64,000 bases of DNA from Flavobacterium sp. CF136 (GCF_000282055.1 NZ_AKJZ01000049.1:1-64000), one strand, 5' to 3'. Positions 43,238-51,283 are shown, counted from the first letter of the stretch. Notes: a model not told the origin generated them from the sequence alone. Made by a program: numbers and translations.

Positions 43238-44626
43238 TTATTTCGTCCGTTTTGCTTCTATCTTATTTCCATTCTGTAATAAAAACAAATTTGAAATTTC
43301 TCCTTTTTCGTTCTTTTCAAACTGAATTTGTGCATCTACTACTTTATAGAAAAATAACATTTCACTTTCTACAAATATCGGGAACACATTTTGTCCTGTC
43401 AATTGTGAAAATAGTTGGTCTTTATCTAATGAAATTTTGATTTCAAAATCTTTTTCAACTTGATAAGTCCCAACAAACTTTTGAAGTTCTTCATTTGTAA
43501 TAATAATTTCTTTTCTGATTTTTTGTACAGGTAATGGTTTATTATATAGAATACTTCTAATTGCTTTTGAAGGAATTGTAACGTTGTTGTGATTTTGAAG
43601 TATTATTATTGTTTTATCATTTGTAATATGTCTATCGATAAAAGTTACATAACCTGGCCAACCACCGTCATGGTTTGCAATTTTTCCAAAATCAGCATTT
43701 TCTTCAATTCCCCAACCAAAACCATAATTCCTTTTAGCTCCGTCTTTCAAAGTTGCTAATTCAAAAACTGCTTTCATTCCCTCTTTTGTGAGTAATTTAT
43801 TGGTGTATAATGCTCTATCCCAAATCAATAAATCCTTTACAGTTGAATTAACTCCTCCGTCTCCAACAACACCATCAAGCCAAATAACTATTTTAGTTTC
43901 TTTCAATTCGTCTGGTAAAACATATTTTTTCAAACTATCTGAGTAAACATAACCAAAAGCATAATTGTCAATTTTCTTTGGCGATAATCTACGATTGTAG
44001 ACAAAGGTATTTTTCATTTTCAACGGTTGGAAAATAGCTGTTTTTAGATAGTCAGCGTATGTCAAACCCGATGCTTTCTCAATTATTAATGCCAATAGTG
44101 CATAGCCCGTGTTGCTATATTCCCATTTAGTATTTGGCTCAAATAATATTTTTGGTTGATGTTTACTAAATATATTAATTATGTCTTTGTTAGTGGCAAT
44201 TTTAGATTTGTCAAATAAACTATCCATAAGCTTCATATAGTCAGGTAGACCTCCAGTATGATTTAATAAGTTTCTTACAGTTATACCTTTGTAAAAAGAA
44301 AGTTCGGGCAAGTATTTTTTGATGTCATCGTCCAAATTCAACTTCCCTTTTTCTTTAAGTATCATTATCCCCATAGCTGTAAACTGCTTTGAACAAGATG
44401 CCAATTCAAAAATCGAATTTTCGTTCAATTTATCTTTTGTTGTTTCGTTTGCAAGTCCAAAACTATGGCTATAAATAACTTTCCCTTTTTCTGCAATTAG
44501 AAAATTTCCATTGATTTTCTCTTTTGAATAAAGAGAATTAAGTAAACTGTCAATTTTTTGAATTCTGTCTTGTCCAAATGTAAGATGTCCAATTAAAAGA
44601 AGTCCGATTGTAATTGTTAATTTCAT
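43238..44626 (-). CDS. Cassette 4: secreted class-C beta-lactamase-like serine hydrolase
   Basis: A 462-residue protein with a signal peptide (LLLIGHLTFGQ) and the serine beta-lactamase/D-Ala-D-Ala-peptidase fold. The nucleophile motif is SCSKQF (SxxK, about residue 78), followed by the YSNTGY motif (YxN). A C-terminal extension of ~100 residues follows the fold. The family includes class C beta-lactamases, DD-peptidases and esterases, so resistance is not implied. The inverted pair is GTTGGTGGCA (43224) and TGCCACCAAC (44668), perfect. It is the longest cassette. Confidence 0.82.
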   Translation of the reverse strand: MKLTITIGLLLIGHLTFGQDRIQKIDSLLNSLYSKEKINGNFLIAEKGKVIYSHSFGLANETTKDKLNENSIFELASCSKQFTAMGIMILKEKGKLNLDDDIKKYLPELSFYKGITVRNLLNHTGGLPDYMKLMDSLFDKSKIATNKDIINIFSKHQPKILFEPNTKWEYSNTGYALLALIIEKASGLTYADYLKTAIFQPLKMKNTFVYNRRLSPKKIDNYAFGYVYSDSLKKYVLPDELKETKIVIWLDGVVGDGGVNSTVKDLLIWDRALYTNKLLTKEGMKAVFELATLKDGAKRNYGFGWGIEENADFGKIANHDGGWPGYVTFIDRHITNDKTIIILQNHNNVTIPSKAIRSILYNKPLPVQKIRKEIIITNEELQKFVGTYQVEKDFEIKISLDKDQLFSQLTGQNVFPIFVESEMLFFYKVVDAQIQFEKNEKGEISNLFLLQNGNKIEAKRTK

Positions 44627-44667
44627 TTTTTTATTTCTTGTTAACTAATGTAGATGTTTCGCAAAAT

Positions 44668-44805
44668 TGCCACCAACGTTCTGGTACTACAGTGGGTTTG
44701 GGACTAAATTAATCCCTATTCTCGGATTTGCCAAATCTTCCAAATACAAACCAATTTTTCCATTAAACCAAATACCCAAATTGCTTGTAGCGTGTGTTGT
44801 ATGAC
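44668..44805 (-). repeat. attC-like palindromic site R5 (hybrid)
   Basis: The left arm (GGTACTACAGTGGGTTTGGG) is of R1 type, while the right arm (CCCAAATTGCTTGTAGCG) is of R4 type, so they pair only in part. It looks like a recombinant between two site subtypes. Right core GTTGTATGAC. Confidence 0.75.
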
Positions 44806-44809
44806 GTTT

Positions 44810-45193
44810 TTATTTCAGTATTGGTTTGTATTCATTAGAAGTATGCCATTCTTCAATTATCTGTAATTTTCTAAATCTTTTGCTTATTAATAATTTTAAG
44901 ACGTTGCTATTTTCGGTTGGTGCTAATTTTATCCACAGTGGCAATTCATTTTTATATGTTGTCAAATTATCACAAATCTCATTTAAGCTTTGTCTTTTAC
45001 CAATTTTTTCGGGTAATGACCAAAATTTCATAATATCATCAGAGTTAGTTTTCGACCCTTGTTTTTCTTCGGGGTCATATTCAATAATATATTCCAACTC
45101 GTCGGGGTCTTCAATCAAAAAATTTTCAATTCCTATTTCTGATAGAAATTTAGTTAATTGGGTTTTTAAAAATATTGAATTTGATTTTTGCAC
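44810..45193 (-). CDS. Cassette 5: small protein of unknown function
   Basis: A 127-residue acidic protein. I took the GTG at 45193 as start because no in-frame ATG precedes it and a GAGAGAGA stretch lies just upstream as a ribosome-binding candidate. No family is recognised. The inverted pair is GTTGTATGAC (44796) and GTCATACAAC (45211), perfect. Its start lies 17 bases from the core, its stop 4 bases. Confidence 0.55.
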   Translation of the reverse strand: MQKSNSIFLKTQLTKFLSEIGIENFLIEDPDELEYIIEYDPEEKQGSKTNSDDIMKFWSLPEKIGKRQSLNEICDNLTTYKNELPLWIKLAPTENSNVLKLLISKRFRKLQIIEEWHTSNEYKPILK

Positions 45194-45210
45194 TCTCTCT
45201 CTTTTAAAAT

Positions 45211-45349
45211 GTCATACAACGTTCTCGCGCTACAGCGGGTTTGGGACTAAATTAAGCCCTATTTTCGGATTTGCCAAATCATCCCAAATACAAAACCATT
45301 TTCCCATTAAGCCAATTGCCCAAATCCGTTGTAGTGGCTGTTATGTGAT
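45211..45349 (-). repeat. attC-like palindromic site R6
   Basis: Left core GTCATACAAC, arm CGCTACAGCGGGTTTGGG, right arm CCCAAATCCGTTGTAGTGG, right core GTTATGTGAT. The arms pair with three differences. Confidence 0.75.
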
Positions 45350-45352
45350 GGT

Positions 45353-46015
45353 TTAATTTTCTAACCGCCATTTGTCGAATTCATTTTCTAAATTTTTAAA
45401 AGTTTTTTCTATGTCAACAATGTCAGTAGCAGATAAAAGTTTTTTAGGTATACTTTTTAATAATGTGTAAAAGTTTCTGGTCAAATAACTACAATAAATA
45501 ATATCTGTTTCTATTGGTAAATCATTTGGTATTTCTATTGATTTCTTTTCAAGTAGTTTAAATTTGATTTCTTCTATTATTCTTCCAAAAGCATCTTGTT
45601 TTATTAGCTCTATTTTCTCCAATTCAGTCCACTTTGTAAATTTTCTTATACGATTGTAGTGTTCTTCAATATATGAAAATCCTTCAGAATTTATGTCCTT
45701 GTATGCGTTTTCCTCACGAAATTTCTCCATACATTCATTACACAAATAATCTTCTCTTCCGTTAAGTTTGCCACATTTGAAACATTGCACATTTAGAATG
45801 TTTTGATATTTTTTGACAATCTTATCTACAATGATTTCCTTTTCTTTTTCATTAACTTTAAATCGAATAGTGATCGATCCGTGTTTTTCGCTTATATCAA
45901 TGCTGGAAATTTTCGTTAAATTCCTTCTGTCTAGTTCCTTAAAAAAGGAATTTAAAGTACTTATTAGTCCTTCACTATCTGAAAAGTATTTTAATATTTC
46001 ATCTTTATTGTTCAT
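45353..46015 (-). CDS. Cassette 6: zinc-ribbon protein of unknown function
   Basis: A 220-residue protein with a central zinc ribbon (CFKCGKLNGREDYLCNEC, two CxxC pairs near residue 79) between alpha-helical arms. No enzyme motif or signal peptide is seen. The inverted pair is GTTATGTGAT (45340) and ATCACATAAC (46035), perfect. Its stop is 3 bases from the core. The 5' site R7 behind it is truncated. Confidence 0.65.
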   Translation of the reverse strand: MNNKDEILKYFSDSEGLISTLNSFFKELDRRNLTKISSIDISEKHGSITIRFKVNEKEKEIIVDKIVKKYQNILNVQCFKCGKLNGREDYLCNECMEKFREENAYKDINSEGFSYIEEHYNRIRKFTKWTELEKIELIKQDAFGRIIEEIKFKLLEKKSIEIPNDLPIETDIIYCSYLTRNFYTLLKSIPKKLLSATDIVDIEKTFKNLENEFDKWRLEN

Positions 46016-46034
46016 ATTCTCGGTTTAGAAAACT

Positions 46035-46060
46035 ATCACATAACGTTCTCGCGCTACCGG
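46035..46060 (-). repeat. Truncated attC-like site R7
   Basis: The left core ATCACATAAC and the start of an arm (GTTCTCGCGCTAC) are present. The variable interior and right arm are missing, and the sequence runs straight into the 3' end of the TIR/SEFIR gene through CTACCGGTAG. This marks the end of the array. Confidence 0.65.
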
Positions 46061-46065
46061 TAGTA

Positions 46066-47505
46066 CTATCTGTAAGTAGCTATAGTTTCGGGTTTGACTA
46101 GTTCGAAAATAAAAGGAATAGAATTAAATGATCCCCTTCCATATCTAATTTTCTCTTTTGAGTTATTCATAGATGAATTCAACTTTTCTTGTAATTCTTC
46201 TTTTGTATTTATGTTGAATATTTTTTTTATTTTTTCAAAATGCTTTTCCGAAGTTATTTTTTCAAAGAAATTTGTGTTAGACCTTTCTCCGTATAAATAA
46301 GTATTAGGAAACCAAGTATCATATATACTATTCTTGTCTAAGTAACTAACGAAATAACATAATGTATCAGCTAAGATTAAATCTTCTTTTTTTAAGTTTT
46401 CTGATAAATTTGTAATTATATAATCTCCAAATCCAGTTATTTTATTAAAAACTCGAAAACTGTAATTTTCTAAATTTTCGTGATAATTATATAAAAAAAC
46501 GAATGATTCCGGTTCAGATTTACTTTTATATTTGTCTTTTTTGTAATATTTTGAATGTAACAAATCTGCAACCAATTCATAATTTTTGTTTTTTAAACAA
46601 ACGGCTATTGTGTATATAAAAAGTTCGTGAAAAATAATTTTAAATATTTCAAATCTTGTTGTAGTCCAGCTTCCAATTTCCTCTCTTGGGATATTAAATA
46701 TTGGAGCATTTTCAAAAAATTCAATTAATGTTTCTTCTGAGTTATCAATTTCATTAGAAGAAAGAATGTCAACAAATTTTATGTAATCTTCTCTTAATGG
46801 TTTGTATGATATCAAACTATTGAACAATTGTTCTCCATATAAATTAAAATTATTTGGTGTATCCTTTTGTTCAAAATTCCATAAGTTCTCTAAAAATAAA
46901 TCTATAAAATTGTTAAGTTCTTTGGTAGAAACTGAATTGTTTTTTTTTAATTGATTTTCAATTGTTCTTAGTTTATTATTTGTTTCAGATAAATTAACCG
47001 TTCTTTCTGTAATGTAAACAGGTGGTTTAATTCCAAGTTTTGGTTTTGGTATTGAAGGAACTTCGAGAATATTTCTTAAAAGTTCTTCATAGCTATCTTC
47101 AAAACTTTCTACTCTAGAAAAATCAATATATTTTCTACTTTTTAAATAAATAGGAAGGAAAGGCTCTCCATTTTCATCTCTTTCTAATACAACTGGAATA
47201 AATTTTTCTTGCTTTTCTTTTGAATAGATGTTTGGAGTGATTATTTGAGTTTCAGTTCCAACTCCACCTTCTCTTATATTTGCTTTTTCTGTATATTTTT
47301 TATTTGAAATAATAAGAACTCTAAATATTTCTTCAGATTTCACCATTTCTTCCATAAAACTATAAATGTCGTGTCCATCTTTTAACGACCATCTGTCTAA
47401 TACAACATCTACTGTGTCATTCATTAATCTTGTTGCCAAGTTAACTATCCATTCTTGATCTTCACTGTTTCCCCAGCTATAAGATATGAAAATTTTTTTA
47501 TTCAT
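46066..47505 (-). CDS. TIR/SEFIR-domain protein
   Basis: A 479-residue protein. The N-terminal ~160 residues have the SEFIR/TIR pattern: KIFISYSWGNSEDQEWIVNLATRL, VDVVLDRWSLKDGHDIYSFMEE, LIISNKKYTEKAN and GGVGTETQII, the last with the glutamate of the catalytic helix in TIR NADases. The remaining ~300 residues are helical and unrecognised. Bacterial SEFIR/TIR proteins are known anti-phage effectors that deplete NAD, so defence is likely but unproven here. It is in the array's orientation yet has no complete site of its own, with R7 truncated 21 bases from its stop. Confidence 0.8.
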   Translation of the reverse strand: MNKKIFISYSWGNSEDQEWIVNLATRLMNDTVDVVLDRWSLKDGHDIYSFMEEMVKSEEIFRVLIISNKKYTEKANIREGGVGTETQIITPNIYSKEKQEKFIPVVLERDENGEPFLPIYLKSRKYIDFSRVESFEDSYEELLRNILEVPSIPKPKLGIKPPVYITERTVNLSETNNKLRTIENQLKKNNSVSTKELNNFIDLFLENLWNFEQKDTPNNFNLYGEQLFNSLISYKPLREDYIKFVDILSSNEIDNSEETLIEFFENAPIFNIPREEIGSWTTTRFEIFKIIFHELFIYTIAVCLKNKNYELVADLLHSKYYKKDKYKSKSEPESFVFLYNYHENLENYSFRVFNKITGFGDYIITNLSENLKKEDLILADTLCYFVSYLDKNSIYDTWFPNTYLYGERSNTNFFEKITSEKHFEKIKKIFNINTKEELQEKLNSSMNNSKEKIRYGRGSFNSIPFIFELVKPETIATYR

Positions 47506-47793
47506 TGGTTGTTTAAAGTTGTTGAATTTTTCCTCATTTTGCGCGTATTATCGCCAACTTGTATATATATCTGACGACATCCGACTTATCACTCCTAAAT
47601 TGGGTGGTTATGTCTGACAAATGTCAAATTTTATTGTTATTCAAATATATGATAATTTCCTATTAATCATTAATTAGGGGGATTAATTTGTCTCATACTT
47701 TTGTAGTAAGAAATTGTAATTTAAATAGTCTTTAGCACACATCGTTTATGTCTTTAAAAACGCTAACATAAAATTAGTAATGCACAAACATTC
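47506..47793. other. Gene-free stretch with an orphan -7 box
   Basis: No gene could be supported between the TIR/SEFIR gene and the dispersed repeat. TACTTTTG at 47696-47703 is a perfect plus-strand -7 box with no gene downstream before the convergent locus. It may be chance or a remnant. Confidence 0.3.
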
Positions 47794-47890
47794 ATATGAA
47801 ACCTAAAACCCTAGCCCTGATAGAAGCGACATCCTTTTTCTGGCTTCTTTAGCCAGAAAAAGATACAGCGGATAGCAGGAATCAGCTCCT
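47794..47890 (+). repeat. Dispersed hairpin repeat, copy 2
   Basis: This shares with 6283-6379 the blocks TATGAAACCTA, CCCTAGCCCTGAT, GCGACATCC and the tail GATAGCAGG. The central hairpin is CTTTTTCTGGC with GCCAGAAAAAG, compared with CTTTTGTGGCG and CGCCGCAAAAG in copy 1. Orientation is opposite to copy 1. Confidence 0.8.
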
Positions 47891-47922
47891 AATCTAAAAA
47901 ACTGAAAATTCATAAAATAGAA

Positions 47923-47960
47923 AAAAGCTGCTCCGGGGCAAAATAGAGCAGCTTTTCACA
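47923..47960 (-). terminator. Terminator of the PUL operon
   Basis: AAAAGCTGCTC (47923-47933) pairs perfectly with GAGCAGCTTTT (47946-47956). On the minus strand it is followed by a T-run, and it lies directly after the last PUL gene. Confidence 0.85.
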
Positions 47961-47978
47961 ACTAAACCAAAACTTAAA

Positions 47979-49910
47979 CTATTTAATTGCAGGTATTCCC
48001 TCATGTGTAGGGATTACTTGTTTTATGGTTCCGTCCGGGTTAAATTCCAGTTTATCGATGCAGACTTCGCGGTGAAAACCTCCGGCCTCACCCATTTTTA
48101 TTCCTGTTGGATAGGAAAATCTGTGATACGTGATGTACCATTCGTCTTTGTTCGGGATTTGCAATACTGAGTTATGTCCGGTTGCATAAATTCCCTGATC
48201 GGGAATTCCCTGGATTACAATATTGTTTTGAGGAATTTCAATTGGACCTAAAGGCGATTTTGAAGTTCCGTATCGTACTTTATAATTCGGACTTCTGGTG
48301 TCGTCTTCACTCCACATAAAATAATACGTTCCTTTTCTGTATATGATGTAAGTTCCCTCACGGAAAGTTTTATCTACGGTAATTAATTTTGTGCTTCCTT
48401 TGAATGAAATCATATCCGTATTTAATTCGGCTACGGCCATATAATTATTACCCCAATACAAATAACTTTTTCCGGTTTTAGGATCCGTAAAAACATCCGG
48501 GTCAATTTCCTGTCCACCTTTTACTCCTTCGGGTCTGGCAGCTACCAAAGCTTTTCCACTGTCTTTAAATGGCCCTGTTGGACTATCTGATACAGCAACA
48601 CCTATTTTTTGTGCTGCAGTGAAATAATAAAAATATTTGTATTTCCCTTTTATCTTTTTCTCTACGATACATGGCGCCCAGGCATTTCGGTTTGCCCAGG
48701 TGACGTCTTTTTTAAGATCTAAAATTACGCCTTCGTCTTTCCAGTCTTTTAAGTTATCTGAAGAAAAGGTTTTAAAATAAGTCCCGGACCAGCCATCAAA
48801 TCCATCACTGGTTGGATAGATGTAATATTTCTTTGTTTTGTTGGAATATAAAATATCCGGATCTGCGTAATATCCTTCCAGAACCGGGTTGTTATTTACT
48901 TTTGGGTATTTCGCCGGCATTCCCCATTTATTTGTAATTCTTTTAAGCTCAGAACGTGTTATTGGCAGAATCGTTCCGTGACGCGGATTAAAATCCATTG
49001 AAATGTCATTGTCGATAACCGTAAAATTTTCTAAATCCTTCGTTTTTGTAAATTGATATCTTCCTTTTGTATAAACATCATACATCAAAATATAATCATC
49101 AGAATTATTTAGTTTGAAGATACCGGAACCTTCTACTCCATCTTTGGTCTGTTGCAGATAATTATCGTTTTCTGTCCATTTTCCAGATGTCAAATCGGTT
49201 GTTGTGGCTACTTTTATACCAGGACTTTCTGTTTCAGTTTTATAAAAAAGATGATAAATACCGTCTTTTTCAATAATATCTCCGTCAATGCAAGCTTTTT
49301 CAGATTTAGGAACGAAAAGTAATTTTGGAGCACTTTCTAAAGCTGTAAAATCTTTATTCGCATAAGCGTAGTAAATTTTATCAGGTCCTCCGGCATGCTG
49401 CAGACTAAAATAAATCATATACTTACCAGCTTTGGCATCGTAAATGGTTTGTGGTGCCCAAACTCTTTTCAGGTTTTCGTTTCCGGGATATGTGGTTTGA
49501 ATATTTACAACACTGCTTTGCCATTTTATCAGGTCAGTACTTTTTAGTAAAATCATGGCGCGATTACTGTCCCATCCTTTTGATGAAGTCATATCGGTCA
49601 ATACCATATAAAATGTTTTTCCGTCGTCTCCACGCAAAATATGCGGATCCCGGACGCCGCCTGTAGAACTGATTACTTTGCTGTCTATAACCGGTTTGTT
49701 ATTGTTAAGGTGATAATAATGATATCCGTCTGCACTGACAGCATATCGAACAGCTTCATCCTCAATAGCATTTCCTGTGAAATAGACAAATAAATAGGCT
49801 GTTAAGTCTTTGTCTGCAATAATCGGCGGGGTTCCCTTTGTGTTGTTCTGAGCCTGTAAACCATTAAGGAGCATTAAAAATAATACGAGGGTTAGATATA
49901 TTTTTCTCAT
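47979..49910 (-). CDS. Secreted double-domain GH43 glycoside hydrolase
   Basis: A 643-residue protein with a signal peptide (LFLMLLNGLQAQ) and two five-bladed beta-propeller segments of the GH43 type. The N-terminal one (about 25-330) has VRDPHILRGDD and YMVLTDM; the C-terminal one (about 345-640) has EGYYADPDILY, WAPCIVEKK and PEGVKGGQEIDPDVF. GH43 enzymes are arabinofuranosidases, arabinanases, xylosidases or galactosidases. It is probably an arabinose-removing enzyme for the substrate of this locus. The two domains could have different activities. It is last in the operon and overlaps the GH27 stop by TAATG. Confidence 0.85.
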   Translation of the reverse strand: MRKIYLTLVLFLMLLNGLQAQNNTKGTPPIIADKDLTAYLFVYFTGNAIEDEAVRYAVSADGYHYYHLNNNKPVIDSKVISSTGGVRDPHILRGDDGKTFYMVLTDMTSSKGWDSNRAMILLKSTDLIKWQSSVVNIQTTYPGNENLKRVWAPQTIYDAKAGKYMIYFSLQHAGGPDKIYYAYANKDFTALESAPKLLFVPKSEKACIDGDIIEKDGIYHLFYKTETESPGIKVATTTDLTSGKWTENDNYLQQTKDGVEGSGIFKLNNSDDYILMYDVYTKGRYQFTKTKDLENFTVIDNDISMDFNPRHGTILPITRSELKRITNKWGMPAKYPKVNNNPVLEGYYADPDILYSNKTKKYYIYPTSDGFDGWSGTYFKTFSSDNLKDWKDEGVILDLKKDVTWANRNAWAPCIVEKKIKGKYKYFYYFTAAQKIGVAVSDSPTGPFKDSGKALVAARPEGVKGGQEIDPDVFTDPKTGKSYLYWGNNYMAVAELNTDMISFKGSTKLITVDKTFREGTYIIYRKGTYYFMWSEDDTRSPNYKVRYGTSKSPLGPIEIPQNNIVIQGIPDQGIYATGHNSVLQIPNKDEWYITYHRFSYPTGIKMGEAGGFHREVCIDKLEFNPDGTIKQVIPTHEGIPAIK

Positions 49911-51283
49911 TATTTTTTGCTTTTAATTTTATACAAAACTGAACTGTGAGGTTTTAAAACTGACGAGATTTCACCTGACGAAACATTCGATTTTTCTCCT
50001 GTCCATAAATTGGTCAATTCTACTTTTCCTGAAAGATTCAGATCTGAAAGATTTACAGTCACTTTTTCTGAATTTGCATCCGAAATATTGAACAAAGCCA
50101 GATAAACACTTCCGTCTTTTGCATTTTTTGAAGCCACAGCTATTTTTCCGTCTTTCTGAAAAAGCTGTTTTACGGCAGTACTTTCATTATGCATTTTTAC
50201 GACTTCTTTGTTCGTTAATAATGATAATGTAAAAGCATCATTACTTGGTAAATCTCCTCCAAAAAACAATGGTGATCTGAAGATATTAAAAAACGTTATC
50301 AGCGTGTATTGCTCGTCTTTGGTTAAACGGGACATCCTGTCTTCGCCACGTTCTCCCCTTAATGAAATTCTCCCTAACGGAATCATATCGCAGTCCGGCC
50401 ATGTTCCCGGAGCGATATACGGATACCATTTTTGAGCAACATCCATCAAGTGTGTAACGTGTGGCCAGGTATCCCAGACATCATCAACCATTCTCCACAT
50501 ATTGGCATGTGTAGTTACGTGTGATGCTGCAGAAATTGGAGTTTCACCAGGTGACGTACTTAAAACAATTTTACGTCCGCATTTATCAATTGCATTTCTG
50601 ATCAGGTTAATTTCACCTTCGTGATACGGTCTTGATAAATCATCAATTTTAATAAAATCTATTCCCCATTGTGCGTAAAGTTCAAACAAAGAGTCGTAAT
50701 ATTCCTGCGCTCCCGGTTTGTCTGCAAGAACGGTATAATTATCTTTCAGCCATTCACATTGCAAAGCTGTGGTATATATTTGGTCGGCTGTGATTCCGTT
50801 GGCGCCTTTAATCGGCATTTTGTCTTCAACTGCTTTTTTAGGAATTCCACGCATGATATGAATTCCGAATTTTAATCCTTTTTTATGGATATAATCGGCT
50901 AAAGGCTTAAATCCCTGTCCGTCTTTTGCAGATGGAAAACGGTTTAAAGCAGGCTGATATCTTCCGTATTGATCAATTACATAACGAGGATCGGTTTGAT
51001 TATATCCTCCGGCTTTATCATTTTCTACAAACCATCTGATGTCAACCACAATATATTCCCAACCGAATTTTTTAAGGTTTTTCACCATATAATCGGCGTT
51101 GGCTTTTACTTCGTGTTCTTCTACGGTAGAACCATAACAATCCCAGCTGTTCCAACCCATTGGCGGTGTTTGTGCCCATTGCTTAAACTCTCCGTTTTTA
51201 AAAGTTTTTTTGGTTTGTGCATTAGAAGAAACTGACACCAAAACAATTCCTAAAGCCAGAGCAATTTTATTTTTAATTCTCAT
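49910..51283 (-). CDS. Secreted GH27 family alpha-galactosidase-like enzyme
   Basis: A 457-residue protein with a signal peptide (LALGIVLVSVSSNAQ). The GH27 barrel has TPPMGWNSWDCYG near residue 37 and the nucleophile region FIKIDD, with Asp214 (family motif YxKYDNC). Close relatives act as alpha-galactosidases or beta-L-arabinopyranosidases, so the substrate could be terminal galactose or arabinopyranose. A beta-sandwich domain follows. Its stop overlaps the GH43 start in TAATG, so they are coupled. Upstream it is separated from the GH2 gene by a hairpin. Confidence 0.88.
   Translation of the reverse strand: MRIKNKIALALGIVLVSVSSNAQTKKTFKNGEFKQWAQTPPMGWNSWDCYGSTVEEHEVKANADYMVKNLKKFGWEYIVVDIRWFVENDKAGGYNQTDPRYVIDQYGRYQPALNRFPSAKDGQGFKPLADYIHKKGLKFGIHIMRGIPKKAVEDKMPIKGANGITADQIYTTALQCEWLKDNYTVLADKPGAQEYYDSLFELYAQWGIDFIKIDDLSRPYHEGEINLIRNAIDKCGRKIVLSTSPGETPISAASHVTTHANMWRMVDDVWDTWPHVTHLMDVAQKWYPYIAPGTWPDCDMIPLGRISLRGERGEDRMSRLTKDEQYTLITFFNIFRSPLFFGGDLPSNDAFTLSLLTNKEVVKMHNESTAVKQLFQKDGKIAVASKNAKDGSVYLALFNISDANSEKVTVNLSDLNLSGKVELTNLWTGEKSNVSSGEISSVLKPHSSVLYKIKSKK

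Larger units (their letters stand above)
40530..46060 (-). mobile_element. Integron-like gene-cassette array without an integrase in view
   Basis: Six same-strand genes (40676, 41347, 42135, 43238, 44810 and 45353) alternate with seven palindromic sites (R1-R7). Each gene is bounded by its own inverted pair of 9-10 bases, beginning GTT at the 3' side and ending AAC at the 5' side. Four of six pairs match 10/10. Stop codons lie 2-8 bases from the core. This matches the circular-cassette/attC layout of integrons. The cores follow GTTR but not the full GTTRRRY. No integrase gene or attI site was found, so by the usual naming it would be a CALIN (attC cluster lacking an integrase). The assignment is inference from architecture. 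Confidence 0.7.

Noticed and set aside
40530..46060. CRISPR array
   Set aside because: Repeats are about 135 bases, spaced by whole genes of variable length, and no cas gene is present.
46066..47505. TIR/SEFIR gene as a complete cassette of the array
   Set aside because: No GTT...AAC pair encloses it, and the neighbouring site R7 is incomplete.
47696..47703. Plus-strand promoter for an unseen gene or small RNA
   Set aside because: No reading frame of useful length or terminator follows before the convergent PUL. The box may be chance.
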